From Oscillospiraceae bacterium (lineage in GTDB: Bacteria; Bacillota; Clostridia; Oscillospirales; Oscillospiraceae), in NCBI GenBank assembly GCA_029065305.1, contig JAIEIQ010000358.1, positions 1 through 5,695 on the forward strand: a stretch of 5,695 nucleotides of DNA, given 5' to 3'. This document shows, piece by piece, positions 1 through 4,120 of the stretch. The stretch's first letter is position 1. Each line of letters opens with the position of its first letter. The notes below the pieces were generated by a model that was not told the origin of the DNA, made no database searches, and saw only the letters and a list, made by a program, of their open reading frames with translations. The position numbers and the translations under genes were made by a program.

Positions 1-158
1 ATTTCACCCCGGAGGAGAACCGGGGCGGCTGGCGGAAAAAGACCGCGGAGGACGGCGGGGAACAGCCCGCGGAGGAGAAGAAGGCCCCGGCAAAAAAGAA
101 GGCCCCCGCGAAAAAAACAGCCGCCAAAAAGACGCCGGCAAAGAAAAAGGACGCCTGA
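1..158 (+). CDS. topA: C-terminal end of a probable DNA topoisomerase I (partial)
   Basis: Frame 3 is open from the window edge to a TGA at 156-158. It encodes about 51 residues: a short segment (FTPEENRGGWRKK), an acidic stretch, then a low-complexity tail of Lys, Ala and Pro with repeated AKK units ending in KKKDA. The sequence shows only the tail; no catalytic domain lies in the window. Bacterial type IA topoisomerases, which relax negatively supercoiled DNA, often carry such basic C-terminal tails that bind DNA, and in Firmicutes topA is commonly found just upstream of trmFO, which is the next housekeeping gene here. The identification therefore rests mainly on gene order. Other proteins with basic tails cannot be excluded. 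It converges with the small minus-strand gene, with only 15 bases between the two stop codons and no convincing terminator there. Confidence 0.6.
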   Translation, partial: FTPEENRGGWRKKTAEDGGEQPAEEKKAPAKKKAPAKKTAAKKTPAKKKDA

Positions 159-173
159 ACAACGGGGGCGCCG

Positions 174-431
174 TCATGGAAGACGGGTCAGCTCCAGAGC
201 GATAGACATCCCGGCCCGGAACGCCGCCTCCAGCTCCATAGACTGCATCAGGAAGGAATCTCCGGAGAAGTCTTTCCAGGTCTGTATGCCGCCGGGGGGC
301 AGGAGGGCGGTGAGGCGGGTTTCCTGCTGTTCCACGATTTCTTGGAGCTCTTCGTATTCTTTGCCTGAGAGGAAGGCGGGAATGTGGTTTTTGCAGGCGT
401 ATTCGTATAGGGCTTGAATGAGGTCAGACAT
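174..431 (-). CDS. Uncharacterised 85-aa helical protein, divergent from an XRE regulator
   Basis: I do not recognise a named family. The protein begins MSDLIQALYEYACKN and ends with an amphipathic segment, LEAAFRAGMSIALEL. It looks entirely alpha-helical, has no signal peptide or membrane segment, and carries many Glu and Gln residues between about 28 and 42. I chose the ATG at 431 because AGGAGG (complement of 441-446) lies nine bases upstream. The in-frame GTG at 440 directly abuts that Shine-Dalgarno sequence and so cannot be the start. A near-consensus promoter (465-493, minus strand) sits correctly upstream, giving a leader of roughly 25-30 bases. The gene is back to back with the 72-aa XRE gene, and a palindrome covers its -10 box, so repression by that XRE protein is a reasonable inference. 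Its codon use is less GC-extreme than that of trmFO. Function is unknown; it could be a partner or antagonist of the regulator. Confidence 0.75.
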   Translation of the reverse strand: MSDLIQALYEYACKNHIPAFLSGKEYEELQEIVEQQETRLTALLPPGGIQTWKDFSGDSFLMQSMELEAAFRAGMSIALELTRLP

Positions 432-457
432 GGTTGGCACCCTCCTATAGTAAGTTT

Positions 458-479
458 AATTTCATATATACACGAAATT
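458..479. promoter_or_regulatory. Candidate operator palindrome in the divergent promoter region
   Basis: This is a 22-bp inverted repeat with six-base perfect arms, AATTTC and GAAATT. The ten bases between them (464-473) are AT-rich and partly symmetric. It covers the -10 box (465-470) of the minus-strand promoter. A site of this size in this position is typical of Cro/CI-type operators, so the adjacent XRE protein is the obvious candidate to bind it. Binding is inferred and not shown by the sequence. Confidence 0.55.
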
Positions 480-493
480 TATCTGTTTGTCAA
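465..493 (-). promoter_or_regulatory. Sigma-A-type promoter for the 85-aa gene
   Basis: On the minus strand, TTGACA (complement of 488-493) is followed by exactly 17 bases and then TATATA (complement of 465-470). The expected start of transcription, near 458, lies upstream of the AGGAGG and ATG of the 85-aa gene. The -35 box lies only nine bases before the ATG of the XRE gene on the other strand, so transcription of the two genes is likely to interfere or to be controlled together. Confidence 0.8.
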
Positions 494-502
494 GGGGGTA
501 CT

Positions 503-721
503 ATGGAAATTTTCGCGCAGAGATTAAAAGACCTCCGGAGCAGTAAGCGTATTTATCAGCGGGAGATGGCGGACTATCTGGGGCTTACTCTGCGCGGATA
601 TCAATGCTATGAATCCGGCGCAAATTACCCGGATGTTCGCGGATTGATTAAATTGGCGGATTATTTTGATGTTTCTTTGGATTATTTAGTCGGACGCTCG
701 GAGATAAAAGAAAGACAATGA
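503..721 (+). CDS. Small Cro/CI (XRE) family HTH regulator, copy 1
   Basis: This 72-aa protein is a single HTH_3/XRE DNA-binding domain. FAQRLKDLR forms helix 1, YQREMADYLGLTLRGYQCYE (about residues 18-37) forms helices 2 and 3, and it ends with the family's typical ADYFDVSLDYLVGR. There is no separate sensor or dimerisation domain. The ATG at 503 is chosen because AAGGGGG lies just upstream and the protein then starts at the expected distance from the domain; the longer in-frame extension from 434 would run through the AT-rich operator region. Its base composition is visibly more AT-rich than trmFO next to it, which suggests a later arrival. The stop codon overlaps the trmFO start (ATGA), so the two are probably translationally coupled. 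It probably represses the divergent 85-aa gene and perhaps itself. It is clearly related to the XRE genes at 2131 and 2426. Confidence 0.9.
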   Translation: MEIFAQRLKDLRSSKRIYQREMADYLGLTLRGYQCYESGANYPDVRGLIKLADYFDVSLDYLVGRSEIKERQ

Positions 722-2064
722 TGAATGTTACCGTAATTGGCGCGGGGCTTGCGGGGTGCGAGGCCGCGTGGCAGCTGGCCCAGCGGGGGATCCCCGTCAC
801 CCTCCGGGAGATGAAGCCCCAGAAGATGACCCCCGCCCACACAAGCCCCCTCTTCGCGGAGCTGGTGTGCTCCAACTCCCTGCGGGGGGCAGGGCTGGAG
901 AACGCGGTGGGCCTGCTCAAGGAGGAGCTGCGCCGCCTGGGGAGCCTCATTCTCCGCTGCGCGGACGAAACCCGGGTGGAGGCCGGCGGGGCCCTGGCCG
1001 TAGACCGGCAGGGCTTTGCCCGGCGCGTGACGGACGCCATCCGGAGCCACCCCGATATCACCGTTGTGGAGGGCGAGATCACCGCCCTGCCGGAGGAGGG
1101 GGAGGTCGTCGTAGCCACCGGCCCCCTGACCAGCGACGCCCTGGCGGACCACCTGCTCTCGCGGGTGGGCGGCGAGAGCGCCGCCCTGCACTTCTTCGAC
1201 GCCGCCGCCCCTCTGGTGAGCTTCGAGAGCATCGACATGGAAAAAGCCTGGTTTGCCTCCCGCTACGACAAGGGCACGGCGGACTACATCAACTGCGCCC
1301 TCTCCCAGGAGGAGTACCGGGCCTTCTGGCGGGAGCTCTGCGAAGCCCGGGAGGCGGAGGTCCACGGCTTTGAGGACAAGAGCGTCTTTGAGGGCTGTAT
1401 GCCCGTGGAGGTCATGGCCCGGCGGGGGGAGGACACCCTGCGCTACGGCCCCCTGAAGCCCCGGGGCCTCCGGGACCCGTCCACGGGCCGGGAGCCCTAC
1501 GCCGTGGTCCAGCTTCGCCGGGACAACGCCGAGGGGTCCATCTACAATCTGGTGGGCTTCCAGACCCATCTGAAATTCGGGGAGCAGAAGCGGGTGTTTT
1601 CCATGATTCCGGCCTTAAAGGAGGCGGAATTCGTCCGCTACGGCGTCATGCACCGGAACACCTATCTGGACTCCCCCCGGCTTCTGGACCGGTACTACCG
1701 GCTCAGAAGCGAGCCCCGGATCTGCTTTGCCGGGCAGATGACCGGGGTGGAGGGCTATGTGGAGTCCGCCGCGTCGGGCTTTCTGGCGGGGCTGGAGCTG
1801 GCCCGGCGGCTGGCGGGGGAGCCCCCCGTGGACTTCCCCCGGGAGACGGCCATCGGGGCCCTGGGGCTCTACGTCTCCGACGAGACGGTGGGGAGCTTCC
1901 AGCCCATGAACATCAATTTCGGCATCATCACCCCCCTGGGATACCGGGTGAAGGGCAAACGGAACAAGAATCAGGAGATCTCCGCCCGTTCTCTGGAGAT
2001 CGTGGAGGCGCTGAAGCCTGGGGTTTTGATGGATTTGTCAAGGTGCGATCAGACGGTGATTTGA
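718..2064 (+). CDS. trmFO: Methylenetetrahydrofolate-tRNA-(uracil-5-)-methyltransferase TrmFO
   Basis: TrmFO is a cytoplasmic flavoprotein that methylates U54 of the tRNA T-loop, using methylenetetrahydrofolate as carbon donor and FAD/NAD(P)H. The 448-aa protein is of normal family length. The N-terminal FAD-binding motif is VIGAGLAGCEAA (residues 6-17), followed by the characteristic HTSPLFAELVCSNSLRG (41-57). Cys51 and the Cys in EGCMPVEVMARRG (about residue 227) match the two cysteines studied in the Bacillus subtilis enzyme. RYDKGTADYINC, GQMTGVEGYVESAASG and FQPMNINFGI are further family hallmarks. Start choice is between tandem ATGs at 718 and 721. Both overlap the stop of the upstream XRE gene, and there is no strong Shine-Dalgarno (only an AGAAAG-like stretch), so translation probably depends on coupling. 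The last dozen residues (after about EALKPG) are encoded by less GC-rich DNA and run up to the next XRE cassette. Confidence 0.97.
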   Translation: MMNVTVIGAGLAGCEAAWQLAQRGIPVTLREMKPQKMTPAHTSPLFAELVCSNSLRGAGLENAVGLLKEELRRLGSLILRCADETRVEAGGALAVDRQGFARRVTDAIRSHPDITVVEGEITALPEEGEVVVATGPLTSDALADHLLSRVGGESAALHFFDAAAPLVSFESIDMEKAWFASRYDKGTADYINCALSQEEYRAFWRELCEAREAEVHGFEDKSVFEGCMPVEVMARRGEDTLRYGPLKPRGLRDPSTGREPYAVVQLRRDNAEGSIYNLVGFQTHLKFGEQKRVFSMIPALKEAEFVRYGVMHRNTYLDSPRLLDRYYRLRSEPRICFAGQMTGVEGYVESAASGFLAGLELARRLAGEPPVDFPRETAIGALGLYVSDETVGSFQPMNINFGIITPLGYRVKGKRNKNQEISARSLEIVEALKPGVLMDLSRCDQTVI

Positions 2065-2088
2065 TTACGAACAATATATTCGTATTAT
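2061..2088 (+). promoter_or_regulatory. Possible weak forward promoter for XRE copy 2
   Basis: TTGATT (2061-2066), a 16-base spacer and TATTAT (2083-2088) form a plausible but sub-consensus promoter. It would start transcription near 2095, about 35 bases before the XRE start codon. It lies inside the 41-bp palindrome and overlaps the stronger opposite promoter, so the same repressor could control both. Confidence 0.35.
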
Positions 2089-2107
2089 ATACGCATATAC
2101 TGTTCGT
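2067..2107. promoter_or_regulatory. 41-bp near-perfect palindrome, candidate double operator
   Basis: The outer arms ACGAACA and TGTTCGT and the inner arms CGTAT and ATACG are perfect and centred on 2087. Of the 19 base pairs possible around the three-base centre, 17 match. The left half is itself an inverted repeat (ACGAA, 7 bases, TTCGT; 2067-2083). The right half (2091-2107) has the same ACG...CGT outline, so the structure can also be read as two tandem 17-bp sites 24 bp apart. It lies between trmFO and the second XRE gene, is centred on the -10 box of the minus-strand promoter, and ends at its -35 box. Operator function is inferred. Confidence 0.65.
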
Positions 2108-2112
2108 GTCAA
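2084..2112 (-). promoter_or_regulatory. Perfect consensus sigma-A promoter facing trmFO
   Basis: On the minus strand, TTGACA (complement of 2107-2112), a 17-base spacer and TATAAT (complement of 2084-2089) make a perfect consensus promoter. It points back into the 3' end of trmFO, and I see no minus-strand gene there with a believable start or codon pattern. Any RNA would be antisense to trmFO. The geometry matches the promoter of the 85-aa gene at 465-493. Confidence 0.65.
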
Positions 2113-2130
2113 TAGGGAGGAGAAGCTTTT

Positions 2131-2349
2131 TTGATTATTTTATCAGAACGGCTGAGACAATTAAGAAAGGAAAACCGGTTGACGCAGCAGAGTGTGGCAG
2201 ACCGATTGGGGGTCAAGCTGAGGACCTACCAATATTATGAGAGCGATACGGAACAATCGCACCGTCCGGATCTGGAGACACTGGCTGCTTTGGCGGACCT
2301 GTACGAGGTTTCTGTGGACTATCTGATCGGAAGGACAGATGCGCGGTGA
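2131..2349 (+). CDS. Small Cro/CI (XRE) family HTH regulator, copy 2
   Basis: This 72-aa protein is a single XRE domain: LSERLRQLRKENRLTQQSVA, then DRLGVKLRTYQYYES (the HTH, about residues 18-38), ending in the family signature YEVSVDYLIGR. The start is a TTG at 2131, supported by GGGAGGAG at 2115-2122 at good spacing; there is no suitable ATG in frame. Compared with copies 1 and 3 it has a few extra residues in the loop after the HTH (SDTEQSHRPDLETL). Base composition is more moderate than that of the flanking trmFO and plsX. It lies in a unit of one palindrome, one opposing promoter and one XRE gene that is repeated immediately downstream. It is probably a local autorepressor; the target is unknown. 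Confidence 0.88.
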   Translation: MIILSERLRQLRKENRLTQQSVADRLGVKLRTYQYYESDTEQSHRPDLETLAALADLYEVSVDYLIGRTDAR

Positions 2350-2358
2350 GCCGATAGC

Positions 2359-2401
2359 GGCCACGAATGACCGGTTATAGTATAACCGGTCATCGGTGGC
2401 C
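2359..2401. promoter_or_regulatory. 43-bp palindrome, candidate operator of XRE copy 3
   Basis: Thirteen-base perfect arms, ATGACCGGTTATA (2367-2379) and TATAACCGGTCAT (2381-2393), flank a single central G at 2380. Beyond two mismatched positions on each side, six more bases pair (GGCCAC with GTGGCC). The palindrome lies between XRE copies 2 and 3, centred on the -10 box of a minus-strand promoter and ending one base before its -35 box, exactly as at the 41-bp palindrome. A role as terminator of copy 2 is possible because the RNA would fold well, but no T-tract follows directly. Confidence 0.65.
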
Positions 2402-2407
2402 TGTCAA
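2379..2407 (-). promoter_or_regulatory. Near-consensus sigma-A promoter facing XRE copy 2
   Basis: On the minus strand, TTGACA (complement of 2402-2407), a 17-base spacer and TATACT (complement of 2379-2384) form a near-perfect promoter. It points into XRE copy 2, and no minus-strand gene is apparent. The -35 box is 18 bases from the start codon of XRE copy 3, the same distance as at copy 2. Confidence 0.6.
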
Positions 2408-2425
2408 GCCTTTTGGGAGAAAGTC

Positions 2426-2638
2426 ATGTCAAAATTTTCAGAGAGACTGCTTTTGTTAAGAAAAGGAAAAAATTTAAAGCAGGAGGATGTTTTGCTGGAA
2501 TTTGGTCTTTCTATTCGGACGTACCGCCGCTATGAGACGGGAGCCAGTGAAGAAGCCACCTTGGCAACCTTGTGGAAAATTGCGGACTTTTACGGAGTTT
2601 CTGTGGATTATCTCATCGGCAGGACCGACACGCCGTAG
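2426..2638 (+). CDS. Small Cro/CI (XRE) family HTH regulator, copy 3
   Basis: This 70-aa protein is a single XRE domain: MSKFSERLLLLRKGKNLKQE, HTH segment EDVLLEFGLSIRTYRRYETG (about 20-39), and the C-terminal signature IADFYGVSVDYLIGRTDTP. That last segment closely matches copy 2 (VSVDYLIGRTDAR), showing recent common ancestry. The ATG at 2426 is preceded by GGGAGA at suitable spacing; the in-frame upstream extension from 2396 would begin inside the palindrome and lacks a ribosome binding site. The recognition-helix region (GLSIRTYRRYE) differs from copies 1 and 2, in line with the different palindrome upstream. It lies 24 bases before plsX, so read-through from its transcript probably contributes to plsX expression. 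Coding sequence is markedly AT-rich at the 5' end compared with plsX. Confidence 0.9.
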   Translation: MSKFSERLLLLRKGKNLKQEDVLLEFGLSIRTYRRYETGASEEATLATLWKIADFYGVSVDYLIGRTDTP

Positions 2639-2662
2639 CCGCGCGGGAAAGGAGAGCTACTG

Positions 2663-3679
2663 TTGAAAATCATTGTGGACGCCATGGGAGGTGACAATGC
2701 CCCCGTGGAGATCGTGAAGGGGGCCGTCAGCGCGGCCAAGGCCAGGCCGGAGCTGGAGATCGCCCTGGTGGGGCGGGAGGCGGAGGTCCGCGCCGCTCTG
2801 GAGCAGGCCGGCGGGGCCCCGGGGAATGTCTCTGTGGTCAACGCCAGCGAGGTGATCGACATGCACGACAACCCGGCTACGGCCTTCCGGATCAAGAAGG
2901 ACTCCTCCATCACCGTGGGGCTGAACCTGCTCCGGGACGGGGAGGGGGACGCCTTTGTCTCCGCCGGGAGCACCGGGGCCCTGCTGAGCGCCGGGACCCT
3001 CATCGTCAAGCGGATCAAGGGCATCCGCAGGGCGGCCTTTTCTCCGGTGATCCCCACCGCCGGAAACGGCGCAGTGCTCATCGACTGCGGCGCCAACGCG
3101 GAGTGCTCCGTGGAGTACCTGACCCAGTTTGCCTACATAGGCAGCTATTACGCCCGCCGGGTGATGGGGCTGGAGCGGCCCCGGGTGGGGCTTCTGAACA
3201 TCGGCAGCGAGGAGAGCAAGGGCGACCAGCTCCGCCAGGACACCTATCAGGTCCTGCGGGCGGCGGGGGATGCCGGGCACCTGAATTTCATCGGCAATAT
3301 CGAGGCCAAGGAGGCCGTCAAGGGCGGCTGCGACGTGATCGTCACCGACGGCTTCACCGGCAACGTGATGCTCAAGGCCATCGAGGGCGCGGGCTCCTTC
3401 ATGGGGAAGCAGATGAAGGGCATGTTCATGCGGAGCCTGGGGACCAAGCTCGCGGCCCTGCTGGTGAAGAAGGGGCTCGACGAGTTTAAGGAACTCCTCA
3501 ACCCGGACCGGGTGGGGGGCACGCCCTTCCTGGGCCTGACGAGGACTGTCGTTAAGGCCCACGGCTCCAGCAACGCCCGGGCCATGGAGAATGCGGTTTA
3601 CCAGGCGGCGGCTGTGGCCTCCAGCGGTCTGGCGGAGGATATCGAGGCGAATATCGGCCTGATGCGGCTGGAGCGCTAG
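2663..3679 (+). CDS. plsX: Phosphate acyltransferase PlsX
   Basis: PlsX converts acyl-ACP and inorganic phosphate to acyl-phosphate, the substrate PlsY uses to start membrane phospholipid synthesis; it acts at the inner face of the membrane. The 338-aa length is normal. Hallmarks are the N-terminal IIVDAMGGDNAP (residues 3-14), FVSAGSTGALLSAG (near 100), the IDCGANAEC region, LLNIGSEESKG, and the DGFTGNVMLKAIEG segment (near 230). The start is a TTG at 2663 with AAGGAGAG upstream at suitable spacing; it places the conserved IIVDAMGGD at the expected N-terminal position. It is followed by acpP, whose product carries the acyl chains PlsX uses, and then rnc, a common Firmicutes order. I looked for a FapR-like operator upstream and did not see one; the promoter region is instead occupied by XRE copy 3. 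Confidence 0.97.
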   Translation: MKIIVDAMGGDNAPVEIVKGAVSAAKARPELEIALVGREAEVRAALEQAGGAPGNVSVVNASEVIDMHDNPATAFRIKKDSSITVGLNLLRDGEGDAFVSAGSTGALLSAGTLIVKRIKGIRRAAFSPVIPTAGNGAVLIDCGANAECSVEYLTQFAYIGSYYARRVMGLERPRVGLLNIGSEESKGDQLRQDTYQVLRAAGDAGHLNFIGNIEAKEAVKGGCDVIVTDGFTGNVMLKAIEGAGSFMGKQMKGMFMRSLGTKLAALLVKKGLDEFKELLNPDRVGGTPFLGLTRTVVKAHGSSNARAMENAVYQAAAVASSGLAEDIEANIGLMRLER

Positions 3680-3718
3680 GAGAAACCCGCCTGCCCGCCG
3701 GAAAATGCGCTTTTGCTA

Positions 3719-3747
3719 TTGACAGGCAGGGGGAAAAGTTTTATCAT
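3719..3747 (+). promoter_or_regulatory. Strong sigma-A promoter for acpP
   Basis: TTGACA (3719-3724), a 17-base spacer and TATCAT (3742-3747) lie in the 109-base gap between plsX and acpP. Transcription would start near 3754, about 35 bases before the acpP ATG. A separate promoter fits the need for far more ACP than PlsX. Confidence 0.8.
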
Positions 3748-3788
3748 GCCAATAGCCCAATAGTACCAGAGAGAAAGGAGGTGGAGGC

Positions 3789-4031
3789 ATGCAGGATATT
3801 TTCGAGCGGATGCAGCGCATCATTGCCGACCAGTTCGCCGTGGAGCCGGAGGAAATCACGGAGGAGACCTCCTTTGAAGAGGATCTCGGCGCGGATTCCG
3901 TGGACCTGGTGGATCTGGTGATGAGCATGGAGCAGGAATTTGCCATCAGCGAGGTGCGGGAAGAGGAGCTGGCTACCCTGCATACGGTGGGCGACTGCGT
4001 GGAATTTTTGACCAAGCGCCTGGATAAATAG
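3789..4031 (+). CDS. acpP: Acyl carrier protein
   Basis: ACP carries growing fatty acyl chains on a 4'-phosphopantetheine arm during type II fatty acid synthesis and donates them to PlsX. The 80-aa, strongly acidic protein has the four-helix ACP shape with the attachment motif DLGADSVDLVDLVM; Ser37 is the phosphopantetheine site. Helix II after it reads VDLVDLVMSMEQEF, and the C-terminal helix reads TVGDCVEFLTKRL. The start ATG follows a near-ideal Shine-Dalgarno, AAAGGAGGTG (3774-3783). The gene has its own promoter and is followed by a T-tailed hairpin, so it is set up for high, partly independent expression. The partial sequence SVDLVDLV, where many ACPs have SLDTVELV, is a modest variation. 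A specialised ACP is possible, but position between plsX and rnc favours the housekeeping one. Confidence 0.95.
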   Translation: MQDIFERMQRIIADQFAVEPEEITEETSFEEDLGADSVDLVDLVMSMEQEFAISEVREEELATLHTVGDCVEFLTKRLDK

Positions 4032-4051
4032 ATTTTCCGGTTTGTGTTTCG

Positions 4052-4100
4052 GAGGAGCCTTGTCGGACGGGCAGTCAGCCCGGCGGGCGGGGCTCCTTTT
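4052..4100 (+). terminator. Hairpin with T-tract between acpP and rnc
   Basis: GGAGCC (4054-4059) pairs with GGCTCC (4091-4096), extended by neighbouring A-T and G-T pairs, and is followed by TTTT. The loop contains a second perfect hairpin, CGGGC-AGTCA-GCCCG (4068-4082). It would terminate or attenuate acpP transcripts ahead of rnc. The T-tract is short, so some read-through into rnc is likely, which would make acpP much more abundant than rnc. Confidence 0.6.
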
Positions 4101-4120
4101 CAGGGAAGGAGGGATGGACG

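Noticed and set aside
432..440. GTG at 440 as an earlier start of the 85-aa minus-strand gene (three extra residues).
   Set aside because: It directly follows the AGGAGG with no spacing, while the ATG at 431 is nine bases from it.
174..721. A classical toxin-antitoxin system formed by the 85-aa protein and XRE copy 1.
   Set aside because: The 85-aa protein has no recognisable toxin motif, and the genes are divergent, whereas most type II pairs are co-transcribed in tandem. It stays only a possibility.
648..1569. Long open frames on the minus strand across trmFO (648-1238 and 682-1569).
   Set aside because: They are Pro/Ala/Arg/Gly-rich products of the strong GC bias in the third codon positions of trmFO, have no ribosome binding site and lie under a certain gene. 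Similar minus-strand frames under plsX (2608-3562) and rnc (4100-4960) are rejected for the same reason.
486..2043. Shared 10-mer TTTGTCAAGG at 486-495 and 2034-2043 as an insertion-site duplication.
   Set aside because: A 10-base match is expected many times by chance in a window of this size, and the flanks do not extend it.
2061..2112. An invertible, phase-variable promoter flanked by inverted repeats.
   Set aside because: The palindrome is only 41 bp with almost no central segment, too short for site-specific inversion, and no recombinase gene is in the window.
2359..2401. The 43-bp palindrome as a plain rho-independent terminator of XRE copy 2.
   Set aside because: It has no directly adjacent T-tract and shares its exact position relative to a promoter with the other palindrome. 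Operator use is preferred, though a dual role is not excluded.
3680..3788. A FapR-type lipid-responsive operator upstream of acpP or plsX.
   Set aside because: No convincing match to the known FapR inverted repeat was seen in this gap or in the short gap before plsX.
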